Shown: positions 7,734 to 16,133 of the stretch, piece after piece
Numbering within the stretch: position 1 is the stretch's first letter
Layout: every line of letters starts with the position of its first letter
The notes under the pieces: generated by a model
Told to the model about the DNA's origin: nothing
Databases searched by the model: none
The model's input: only the letters and a program-made list of their open reading frames with translations
Made by a program: the position numbers and the translations under genes
Assembly: GCF_014643775.1 (NCBI RefSeq)
Contig: NZ_BMKC01000004.1
Location: forward strand, 120,002 to 184,001
Length of the DNA: 64,000 bases
Origin: Arenimonas soli
Lineage (GTDB): Bacteria > Pseudomonadota > Gammaproteobacteria > Xanthomonadales > Xanthomonadaceae
Direction: 5' to 3'

Positions 7734-9791
7734 TCAGCTCGCGTGATGGAAGTGGCGGCGAAACCGCACGCCCCCCTCTTCCGGCTCGCCCAGCCCCTGT
7801 GCCAGTGCATGCCCCGCGTACACGGCGTGCGCGATCAGACCGGGCGCCTCGCAGTCGCCGATGCGATGCAGGGAAAACGCCCCCGCATCGCCCTGGGCGG
7901 CTTCGCGCCCGCCAAGCGCCTGGAACAGCGCGTCGTCGGGAATCCGCGCGGTGACCGACACCACGGCGTCCGCGGGCAGTTCCAGCACCTCGCCAGACCA
8001 GGTGTCCTCGACCCGCAGCGTGCGGCCTTCGTAGCTGGCAATCACCTTCGAGACATGCACCTGCACCCCCAGCGCCGCCAGGCGCTTGCGCACGTGCCGG
8101 TACTCCAGCGTGAACTGGCCCCAGGGCGCGACCACGTCCTCGGGCGTGACGAAGTGCACGCGCCGGCCAGACTTGGCCAGCAGTTCGGCAGCCACGGTGG
8201 CGTGGTAGCCGCCGTCGTCGTCGAACACCACGACCTCGCCTTCGGGCAGGCGGCCGTCCATCAGGTCGTCGGGCGTGAATACCTTCGGATTGCTTTCGAA
8301 GCCCGCGATGCCCAGCCCGTGGCTGCGGCCGAAGCCGTCGCGACGCCAGCGGGCGCCGGTGGCGATGACTACGTGCTCGGCGCCGAATTCGAGTACGTCG
8401 GCCGGCTCGAGACGCGAGTCGAGATAAGTCGCGACGTTCGGCAACTTGTTGATCTGGCCCAGCCGCCAATCGCGCACGCGGGCCCACTCGGCCAGGCCGG
8501 GCAGGCGAGCTTCGCGGCTGACGCGGCCGCCCAGTTCCTTCGAGGCCTCGGCCAGCGACACCCCGAATCCACGCTGCCCCAGCGCGCGCGCCGCTTCCAG
8601 GCCCGCCGGGCCGGCGCCGACCACCAGCACCTTCGCGGGTTTGCGCGCAGGCGCGATGCGTTCGGGATGCCAGCCCTTGCGCCACTCCTCGCCCATGCTG
8701 GGGTTCTGGGTGCAGCGGATCGGCGAAACGGTGTTGTCGCCCGACACGCAGACATTGCAGCCGATGCATTCGCGGATGTCCTCGGGCCGGCCTTCTTCGA
8801 TCTTGCGCGGCAGGAAGGGGTCGGCGATGGACGGGCGCGCGGCGCCGATGATGTCGATCACGCCCCGGCGCAACTGCGACACCATGGTGTCGGGTGAAGT
8901 AAACCTGCCGACGCCGACCACCGGTTTGCTGGTGGTCTTCTTGACGAAATCGACGAAGGGTTCCTGCGCGCCTTCGCCGCCGAAGCGCGAAGGCAGCGAG
9001 TCGTTGTACCAGGCCGATACGTTCACGTCCCACAGGTCGGGCAGCTCGGCCAGCATCGCCACGATATCGCGCGCCTCGGCCAGTTCGACGCCGCCGGGGC
9101 CCAGCATTTCTTCGGTGGCGAAGCGCAGCGCCACGCCACAGCGGTGGCCGACGGCGTCGCGGGTGTCTTCAAGCAGCTCGTGCAGCAGGCGCACGCGGTT
9201 CTCGAGCGAACCGCCGTATTCGTCCGTGCGCTGGTTTCGGCGGCGCTGCAGGAAATGCATGGCCAGCGACAGGTCGTGCGCGGCGTACACGTACACGATG
9301 TCCATGCCGGCTTTCATGCCGCGCACGGCCGCTTCGCGGTGCCAGCGGCGGTAGTCGCGGATGTCGGCCTTGTCCATGGCCCGGGCCTGGTGCGGATAGC
9401 CGTATTTGGTGGGCTGGTGCGACGGCGCCAGCAGCACCTCGCGCGAGAACAGGTTCGAGGCCGCCGGGCCGTTGTGGGTCAGTTCCACCGCCGCCAGCGC
9501 ACCAAAGGCATGCACCTTCTCGCACATCAGCGCCAGCGCCGGGATGTCGCGGTCGTCCCACAGCCGCGCCTCGACATAGGGCGTGAGGTCGGAGCTGGGG
9601 TGGATCTCGCATTCTTCTGTCGACACCACCGCCCAGCCGCCTTCGGCCTTCACTTCGCGCATGGCGGCGTGCGCCAGCGGCATGGCGTGGCCCATGCCGT
9701 TGCAGTGCGGTACCTGGAAGAAGCGGTTCTTCGCGGTCACCGGGCCAATCCGGATCGGTTCGAACAGCGGATCGTAGCGGGGGTCGCGCAT
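7734..9791 (-). CDS. TMADH-like iron-sulfur flavoprotein, probable N-methyl amine demethylase
   Basis: A 685-residue three-part enzyme built like trimethylamine/dimethylamine dehydrogenase: an Old Yellow Enzyme FMN barrel (about 1-330), a 4Fe-4S motif CX2CX2CX11C near 335-355, then a dinucleotide-binding flavoprotein half starting at VVGAGPAG. The start MRDPRYDPLFEPIRIGP matches TMADH, and Cys30 of TMADH, which binds FMN covalently, is retained in QVPHC. The tyrosine of the TMADH aromatic bowl (Tyr60) is replaced by Glu, and the tryptophan after the Fe-S motif is missing, so trimethylamine is unlikely. The ATG at 9791 shares its A with the TGA of the Rieske gene (TGATG), so the two are coupled. 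Inference: it oxidises the secondary or tertiary N-methyl product of the Rieske enzyme, as in stachydrine breakdown. Confidence 0.8.
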   Translation of the reverse strand: MRDPRYDPLFEPIRIGPVTAKNRFFQVPHCNGMGHAMPLAHAAMREVKAEGGWAVVSTEECEIHPSSDLTPYVEARLWDDRDIPALALMCEKVHAFGALAAVELTHNGPAASNLFSREVLLAPSHQPTKYGYPHQARAMDKADIRDYRRWHREAAVRGMKAGMDIVYVYAAHDLSLAMHFLQRRRNQRTDEYGGSLENRVRLLHELLEDTRDAVGHRCGVALRFATEEMLGPGGVELAEARDIVAMLAELPDLWDVNVSAWYNDSLPSRFGGEGAQEPFVDFVKKTTSKPVVGVGRFTSPDTMVSQLRRGVIDIIGAARPSIADPFLPRKIEEGRPEDIRECIGCNVCVSGDNTVSPIRCTQNPSMGEEWRKGWHPERIAPARKPAKVLVVGAGPAGLEAARALGQRGFGVSLAEASKELGGRVSREARLPGLAEWARVRDWRLGQINKLPNVATYLDSRLEPADVLEFGAEHVVIATGARWRRDGFGRSHGLGIAGFESNPKVFTPDDLMDGRLPEGEVVVFDDDGGYHATVAAELLAKSGRRVHFVTPEDVVAPWGQFTLEYRHVRKRLAALGVQVHVSKVIASYEGRTLRVEDTWSGEVLELPADAVVSVTARIPDDALFQALGGREAAQGDAGAFSLHRIGDCEAPGLIAHAVYAGHALAQGLGEPEEGGVRFRRHFHHAS

Positions 9792-10855
9792 CAGTCGGGC
9801 CCGTCGGCGGCATAGGCCGCACGCAGCTGGTTGTGGAAATGCCACAGCGCCGATTCGCGCTTCGGGCACAGCCGCCCCGCCTCGTAGCTGCCCGAATCCA
9901 GGCCGCGCTGCACCGCTTCGCAGATGGCGATGTCCTCGGCCTGCACCTCGTCGCTGAACTCACGGTCGGCCGCGGCCAGGGCCTCGCCGGCCGGACCCGG
10001 CGCGTAGTAGTAGTCGAACTCCACCCGGCAGCGCCCCGGCCCCCGCGCCAGCACGCGGTTGGTCTGCAGGCGGCCGGGCAGGATGTTGAGCATCACGTTC
10101 GGGTACACGAACCAGTAGAAGGCTTCGCCCTCGCCGTAGGCATTGGCGCCGCCGGCGTCGCGCAGGGGTGAGTGCTGCAGCGACTTCCAGGGCTGCAGCT
10201 GCGTGTCGTAGGCGCGGTAGTCCAGCACCTTCGACAGGCCCGGATGCACGTGCGGCAGGTGGTAGCCCTCGAGGAAGTTGTCCACGTACACCTTCCAGTC
10301 GCAGGCCAGGTCGTAGTGGTCGCGGCGGGCGAAACGCAGCGCGGCGAGATCAATCGGCGCGATGCGTTCGGCGATGCCGCCGTAGACATCCTGGAAGTCG
10401 GGGACGTCGTCACTGGCCGCCACGAAGACCAGGCTTTGCCACTCGGCGACGCGCAGCGCCGGAAGGCGGAGGTCGGCCACGTCGAAATCCGCGGCGCCCT
10501 GCATTTCCGGCGCCGAGCGCAGCTGGCCTTCCAGCGTGTAGGTCCAGCCGTGGTACTTGCAGTGCAGGGCCCGGGCGCCCTTGCCATTGCACAGGGCCAG
10601 CGGGCCGGCGCGGTGCCGGCAGACATTGGCGAAGCCGCGCAGCAGGCCATCGGCACCACGCACCACGATCACCGGCAGCCGGCCGACCTGGTCGACCACA
10701 TGGTCTCCGGCGTCAGCCAGCTGGTCGGCATGCGCCACCAGCTGCCAGCTGCGCGGGAAGACCGCGCGCTGGTCGCGCAGGAAGGCCGCCTCGCCCGCGT
10801 AGTGGCGGGCGGGCAGCGCGGTGGCGGTTTCCAGCGGCGGCAGGTTCGCGTCCAT
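9791..10855 (-). CDS. Rieske non-haem iron oxygenase, quaternary-amine demethylase type
   Basis: A 354-residue alpha subunit of the choline monooxygenase/glycine betaine/stachydrine demethylase class. The 2Fe-2S Rieske ligands are Cys79, His81, Cys99 and His102. The mononuclear iron site has His199 and His204 in an ExxHxxxxH segment, and a C-terminal EDIAICEAVQRGL segment typical of this group carries the acidic ligand. Such enzymes take electrons from a separate ferredoxin/reductase, which is not in the window. The gene is translationally coupled to the downstream TMADH-like gene and starts 41 bases after recD, so it may be read from the rec operon or from its own promoter; no clear SD precedes the ATG. 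The true substrate (stachydrine, betaine, carnitine or another quaternary amine) is not determined by sequence. Confidence 0.82.
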   Translation of the reverse strand: MDANLPPLETATALPARHYAGEAAFLRDQRAVFPRSWQLVAHADQLADAGDHVVDQVGRLPVIVVRGADGLLRGFANVCRHRAGPLALCNGKGARALHCKYHGWTYTLEGQLRSAPEMQGAADFDVADLRLPALRVAEWQSLVFVAASDDVPDFQDVYGGIAERIAPIDLAALRFARRDHYDLACDWKVYVDNFLEGYHLPHVHPGLSKVLDYRAYDTQLQPWKSLQHSPLRDAGGANAYGEGEAFYWFVYPNVMLNILPGRLQTNRVLARGPGRCRVEFDYYYAPGPAGEALAAADREFSDEVQAEDIAICEAVQRGLDSGSYEAGRLCPKRESALWHFHNQLRAAYAADGPD

Positions 10856-10896
10856 GTCGGCAGTGTAAGCCGGCGCAACCCTTTCGCGGGACAGCT

Positions 10897-12615
10897 TCAG
10901 CCCAGGCGTTCCAGCCGCGCGGCCAAGCCGCCGGCGCGCCGCACCGCCCTTGCCAGCGCGGCGTCGAGGCTGGCCTGCGGCCCCCAGACTTCCACCGAAC
11001 GTTTGGCCCGCGACAGACCGGTGTATAGCAACTGCCGCGACAGGATGCGGTGCTCGGGATCGGGCGGCAGCAGCACGGCGACGTGGCCGTATTCGCTGCC
11101 CTGGCTTTTGTGGATGGTGATGGCCCAGGCCGGGTCGTGGGCGGGCAGCGCGCCCGGGGCAAATGCCCTGGCACCGGCCTCGCTTTCAAACCAGACCTTA
11201 AGCCGGCCCCTGCCGTCGCGCAGGCACAGGCCCAGGTCGCCGTTGAAGAGGCCGGCGCCGTAATGGTTGCGGGTGATCATGACCACGCGCCCCGGATACC
11301 AGACAGTGTCCGCGGCCACCTGCCAGCGCAGGCGCAGGTGGCTTTCGATGGCGGCGTTGAGGGCGTCGGCACCATAGGGACCATCGCGCAGTGCGCACAG
11401 CAGCTGCCGATCGGCTAGTTGCCGCAGCGCGGCGCTGGCGTCGGTGGGCTCGTCCGCCCCCGCTGGCGGGCCGGCTTCGGCCAAACCGTCGGCCCAGCGC
11501 CGGGCTTCGCGGGCGACGGCGGCAGCGGTTTCAACGGTGCGCAGGTTGGCGCGATCGCCGGCCGAAGCCAGTGCCGCAGCGAAGGCCTCGCCATCGCCCT
11601 CGCGCACCGCGGCATTGACCGGCTGCAACATGGCGTCGGCACGGAAGCTGTGGCGCAGGCGCACGATGTCGACGGCGCCTTGCGCCTCCAGCACGGCGAC
11701 CAGGTCCATCAGTACCGAACCGGCGCCGACCGGGTTCAGCTGGTCGGCGTCACCCACCAGCACCAGCACCGCGTCCTCGCGCAGCGCGCGCAGCAGGGCA
11801 CGCAGCTGCGACAGGTCGAGCATGGAGGCTTCGTCGACCACGACGATGCCCGCCTCGATCGGCGATTCGGGCCCACGTCGGTACGCGTTGACGGCGGGCG
11901 ACCAGCCGAGCAGGCGATGCACGGTCAGAGCCTCGGTGGTCGGCAGCGCGTCGAGCGCCGGCTGCCAGTCGGCCGACAGATGATCGCGCAGCCGCGCGGA
12001 CTCCTGACGCAGCGACTGCACCAGGCGCTGCGCGGCCTTGCCGGTGGGTGCCGCCACCGCGATGCCCTCGCCCGCCACGCCGTCGCGCTGCAGGCGCAGC
12101 AGCATGCGCAGCACGGTGGTGGTCTTGCCGGTACCCGGGCCGCCGGTAAGCACGAAGAACCGGCGGCCACCGACGCCGCTCACCGCGGCGCGCTGCGCAC
12201 CATCGAGCCCGGCATCCCCGCCGGGGAAGAGCGCCGACAGCAGCTCGTCCGCCAGGGGCAAGGGCGTGCCCGCTGCGCGGCGGGCAGCGATGGCCGCCGC
12301 CACGTCGCCTTCGTGCTGGTGGTTGCGCCACAGGAAGAACCGGCCGTCGGCATCGAGCACGAAGGACGACGGCGTACTGCCGTCGCCGACCAGCGGCTCG
12401 CGGCGCAGGGCTGCGCGAACGACCTGGTCCAGCGGCGCCAGTGCGGTGTCGCCGGCGAGTTCCGCCACTGCCGCGCGACCGGCCAGCACCGCCAGCTGTT
12501 CGCTGCCGCCATGGCCCAGCACCCAGCGGGCGAGCGCCCGCGCCAGGGCGCGTTCGTGCAACGGGCCCTCGCTGCCGACGATCGGCGGACGCGCTTCGTA
12601 GCGGGGCGCGGTCAT
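10897..12615 (-). CDS. recD: RecBCD exonuclease V subunit RecD
   Basis: The fast 5'-3' helicase of the RecBCD double-strand break repair nuclease, 572 residues, slightly short for the family. Walker A GGPGTGKT lies near residues 157-164, the DEASMLD helicase motif is central, and the C terminus has the TIHKSQGSEY and LYTGLSRAK motifs of superfamily 1B. The start overlaps the recB stop by 4 bases (ATGA), giving translational coupling in the order recC-recB-recD. Fusion or truncation is not seen. It is followed after 41 bases by the Rieske oxygenase gene on the same strand. Confidence 0.93.
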   Translation of the reverse strand: MTAPRYEARPPIVGSEGPLHERALARALARWVLGHGGSEQLAVLAGRAAVAELAGDTALAPLDQVVRAALRREPLVGDGSTPSSFVLDADGRFFLWRNHQHEGDVAAAIAARRAAGTPLPLADELLSALFPGGDAGLDGAQRAAVSGVGGRRFFVLTGGPGTGKTTTVLRMLLRLQRDGVAGEGIAVAAPTGKAAQRLVQSLRQESARLRDHLSADWQPALDALPTTEALTVHRLLGWSPAVNAYRRGPESPIEAGIVVVDEASMLDLSQLRALLRALREDAVLVLVGDADQLNPVGAGSVLMDLVAVLEAQGAVDIVRLRHSFRADAMLQPVNAAVREGDGEAFAAALASAGDRANLRTVETAAAVAREARRWADGLAEAGPPAGADEPTDASAALRQLADRQLLCALRDGPYGADALNAAIESHLRLRWQVAADTVWYPGRVVMITRNHYGAGLFNGDLGLCLRDGRGRLKVWFESEAGARAFAPGALPAHDPAWAITIHKSQGSEYGHVAVLLPPDPEHRILSRQLLYTGLSRAKRSVEVWGPQASLDAALARAVRRAGGLAARLERLG

Positions 12616-15600
12616 GCGGTGGCTTCCTTGTCGGCTTCCGCGAACGCAGCGTCAACGTCGGCAACCAGGGCGTCGGGGAAACGCTCGGCATACACGCCGG
12701 CACCGGGACCCAGACCCGCGGCGCGCACGAACAGGTAGATGAACTCGCCAAGATGCGTCGCCGGCGCATAGTCCGGCAAACGCTGACGCAGGAAGCGGTG
12801 CAGCGCCAGCGTGTAGAGCAGGGCCTGGAGCCGGTAGTGGCTGTGGTCCATCGCCGCACGCAGTGGCGCACCGGTGTAGTCGGCCACGCGGTCGCCCAAC
12901 CAGTTGCCCTTGTAGTCGAGCACGTGGAAACGACCCTCGTGTTCGAACACGAGGTCGATCTTGCCGGTCATCAGCCCGCGCAGGCGGTCGACCGCGAGCG
13001 GCGGCACCAGGCCCGGATCGCCATGCGCGGCGCAGGCGTCGCGCAGGCGCGACAGGCGGGCGGCGTCGAGACGGAAGTGGAAGGCCATTTCGGCGCGCTG
13101 GCGTTGCGGGGACACTGCTCCAAGGCTGAGGCCGGGCAGCAGCCCGGCCGCCAGGGCGTCGTCCATGCGCCGCGCCAGCGCCGGCACCAGGGTGTCGAAG
13201 GGGACTTCGTTCGGGCGCACGCCGTAGGCGTCGAGTTCGCGATGCAGCAGCGGCTGCTGTTCGAAAAGCGGTTCGCCCTGGCGGCGATGCTCGAAGGCGG
13301 CATGCAGGGCATTGCCGAAGGCCGGGCCGCGCACGCTGGCCAGCGCCAAAAGCTCGGGATGCGCGGCGTCGTCGCCCGCTTCGATGTTGGGTGCTTCGCT
13401 GGCAAGTGGCTCATCGTCGGCCGGGGCTTCTTCGGTGGGCGCGGCGCGATGCCCGCTCACCAGCGTCGAGAAGCTCAGGCGCTGGCGCAGCGGCGCGTCC
13501 GCCGGGGGGTCGGGCACCGTGCGCCGCGACACATCCACGGGCGTGGGCGGCAACGAAGCGTCGTCGCCCGACCAGTCGTCTTCGTGCCACGCCACCTGCG
13601 GCATCGACCCGGTGGCGCTGTCGTCGAGCACACGCGCCACCATGGCGTCGAGTGGCGCGCGGTCGGGATCGGCCCTGGGCGTCTTGCTGTTGGACGCCGT
13701 GCGTTCCGGATCCAGGGCGTAAACATGGCAGGCATGGATGGCCCGGGTCAGCGCGACGTACAGGGTGCGGAAGCGTTCGTCCTGTCCCTCCCACTTCGCG
13801 GCCAGCTTCGCGGCCTCGTCGAAGGCGGCGCGCCGGCCGCCCTCCGGCAGCGGCACCAGGTAAGGACGGTGCTGGACGCCGCCGCCCTGGGCCCACATCA
13901 GCGGCAGGAAGACCACGTTGAACTCCAGGCCCTTGCTGCGATGCAGGGTCATCAGCTGCACGCGCTTCGCATCCGACTCCAGCCGGGGTTGGCGCTCGTC
14001 GGCGCTGTCGGCATCGCCTTCGTCGCGGCGCTGGTCGCCCAGCCAGGCCAGCAGCTCGCGTGGACCACCGCCACGTTCGGCCCGTTGCTGCAGTAGCTCG
14101 CCCAGGTGGTGCAGGTCGGTGAGTTCGCGTTCGCCGCGGGGCGTCGCCAGCAATCGCGGGGCCGCTTCCTGCGCCAGCTGACGGGTGAGGCCGAGTACGC
14201 CCTCGCGCCGCCAGCGTTCGCGCAGCGCGGCCAGGCGCACCGAGATGGCGGGCCAAAGCGGCGAGTGGGCATCGAGCGTGGCCAGCATCGCCAGGTCGCC
14301 GCCCCACAGCCGGGTAAGCAGCGCGGCGCGCAGGGCCGGTTCGTTGTCGGCGTCGAGCACCGCGACCAGCAGCAGGTGCAGCTCGAACGCCATGTCGCCG
14401 GCGAAGACGCTGTCACGGGCGCCTCCGACGCAGGGCACGCGACGCGCCTGCAGCAGGGCGCGCAGGCTGGCGATGTCGCGGTTGGTGGGCACGAGCACGG
14501 CGATGTCGCCGGGCTGCAGCGGCTTGTCGCCAATGCGGTGTTCGCCCGATGCCAGCATCGCGGCGATCCGGTTGGCGCAGGCGACCAGCGCATCCCGGCG
14601 GCGCCTGGGCTGGCCGTCGGGTGCCGGGTCGCGGTAGTGCACCTGCAGCGGACAGGCCAGCGGCTCGCCGTTGATGCTGTACGGCGCCGCGTCGCGGCGA
14701 TCGCTGGCGCTGACCTCCCGGTACTGCACGTCATCGCTGCCGGATCGGCCAAGCGTCTCGCTGCCGGCGGCGTACCATTGGTTCACTGCCTGCACATAAT
14801 TCCGCGAACTGCGGTGGTTGGTACCCAGTTCCAGCAGGTGCTGGGCGTCACCGCGGGCCCGTCGGTAGGCGTGGATGTCGCCGCCGCGGAACCCGTAGAT
14901 CGCCTGCTTGGGGTCACCGATCATCACCAGGCGGCCGCGCTGCATGCCGTCGGCGTCGCGATAGAGGCGGTCGAGGATGCCGTACTGCTGTGCGTCGGTG
15001 TCCTGGAACTCGTCCACCAGCGCCACCGGCCAGGCGTCGAACAGCGCGTCGGCCAGCGCCGGGTTGGCGACTATGGCGGCGTGGGCGCGCCGGATCATTT
15101 CGTCGAAGGTGACCTGGCCGCGTGCGGCCAGGCGTTCGTCACGCCACTGCCGGGTCTGTTCGGCCTGCTGCTGCCAGAAGCGAAGCGTTGGCGCCTCAAG
15201 CGCGGCCTCGATGGCCGGCAGGTGCTGTCGAAGTGCCTGTATCGCAGAATGCCCGTCGAAATCGGCGATCCGTTCGGGGATCACGAACTCTTCGAGCGCG
15301 ATCTTGCGCAGGTAAGGCAGTGCGCTTGTTCGAAGCGACTCATCTTCACCGTCCAGGAATTGAGCCAGCTCGCGCATGGCCGCAGCAAGCGCGGTCTTCT
15401 TCGGGACGTAGGTCGCCTTGTCGTCCGCGAGTTCGCGCAGGCCTTGGGTGAAGTCCACCGGCAAGGCTGCGCGAACCTGCGCCAGTTCGATCACATCGAT
15501 CCGTACGCCAGGCGCCATCAGCTGCCTGAGCTGTTTCGTGAACGTGGAGAGCTTGAGCGCATCAAGGTCGAAGCCTGCCGGCACCTTGCCGCCACCCTGG

Positions 15601-16133
15601 TGCAGCACGCGCCAGGCGTCGCGCGCCAGTTCTTCGGACAGCGCCTGCCCCGACGTGGGCTCGCCCACTTCGAAGCGGCTGCCGCTGTCGAACGGGTGCT
15701 CGACCAGGATGCGCTGGCACAGGCCGTGCAGCGTGCCGACCGGCGCGCGATCGAAATCGGCCAGCGCCAGGCGCAGGCGGCGGCGATCTTCGGCAAGGGA
15801 CTCGCCGTCGGCCCAACGCTGCAGCAACCACGCTTCGCTGTCGTCCGGCGCTTCCGGCGCCGGGTTGCCGGCACGGGTGGCGTCGGCCAGCGCCAGCGCG
15901 TCGCGCAGCGCCTGGCGCAGGCGTTCACGCAGCTCCTGCGCGGCGGCGTCGGTGAAGGTGGTGACCACCAGCTGGTCGACGGTGAATGCCTTGGCCGGCT
16001 CCAGCAGCAGCCGCAGGTACAGCACCGCGATGGTCCAGGTCTTGCCGGTGCCTGCGCTGGCTTCCACCAGCGACCGGCCGGGCGCGTCCAGCGGCAGCTC
16101 CGACCAGTGGCGGACGCGGATCAGCCCACTCAT
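12612..16133 (-). CDS. recB: RecBCD exonuclease V subunit RecB
   Basis: The 3'-5' helicase and only nuclease subunit of RecBCD, 1173 residues, normal length. Walker A ASAGTGKT is at residues 25-32, VDEFQDTD and the UvrD-type motifs follow, and the RecB nuclease domain lies near residues 1055-1075 where the catalytic Asp and Lys appear in LDYKGNWLG. The ATG at 16133 overlaps the recC stop by 4 bases, and its own stop overlaps recD in the same way, so the three subunits are made in a tightly coupled series. Both the helicase and the nuclease core look intact. Confidence 0.95.
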   Translation of the reverse strand: MSGLIRVRHWSELPLDAPGRSLVEASAGTGKTWTIAVLYLRLLLEPAKAFTVDQLVVTTFTDAAAQELRERLRQALRDALALADATRAGNPAPEAPDDSEAWLLQRWADGESLAEDRRRLRLALADFDRAPVGTLHGLCQRILVEHPFDSGSRFEVGEPTSGQALSEELARDAWRVLHQGGGKVPAGFDLDALKLSTFTKQLRQLMAPGVRIDVIELAQVRAALPVDFTQGLRELADDKATYVPKKTALAAAMRELAQFLDGEDESLRTSALPYLRKIALEEFVIPERIADFDGHSAIQALRQHLPAIEAALEAPTLRFWQQQAEQTRQWRDERLAARGQVTFDEMIRRAHAAIVANPALADALFDAWPVALVDEFQDTDAQQYGILDRLYRDADGMQRGRLVMIGDPKQAIYGFRGGDIHAYRRARGDAQHLLELGTNHRSSRNYVQAVNQWYAAGSETLGRSGSDDVQYREVSASDRRDAAPYSINGEPLACPLQVHYRDPAPDGQPRRRRDALVACANRIAAMLASGEHRIGDKPLQPGDIAVLVPTNRDIASLRALLQARRVPCVGGARDSVFAGDMAFELHLLLVAVLDADNEPALRAALLTRLWGGDLAMLATLDAHSPLWPAISVRLAALRERWRREGVLGLTRQLAQEAAPRLLATPRGERELTDLHHLGELLQQRAERGGGPRELLAWLGDQRRDEGDADSADERQPRLESDAKRVQLMTLHRSKGLEFNVVFLPLMWAQGGGVQHRPYLVPLPEGGRRAAFDEAAKLAAKWEGQDERFRTLYVALTRAIHACHVYALDPERTASNSKTPRADPDRAPLDAMVARVLDDSATGSMPQVAWHEDDWSGDDASLPPTPVDVSRRTVPDPPADAPLRQRLSFSTLVSGHRAAPTEEAPADDEPLASEAPNIEAGDDAAHPELLALASVRGPAFGNALHAAFEHRRQGEPLFEQQPLLHRELDAYGVRPNEVPFDTLVPALARRMDDALAAGLLPGLSLGAVSPQRQRAEMAFHFRLDAARLSRLRDACAAHGDPGLVPPLAVDRLRGLMTGKIDLVFEHEGRFHVLDYKGNWLGDRVADYTGAPLRAAMDHSHYRLQALLYTLALHRFLRQRLPDYAPATHLGEFIYLFVRAAGLGPGAGVYAERFPDALVADVDAAFAEADKEATA

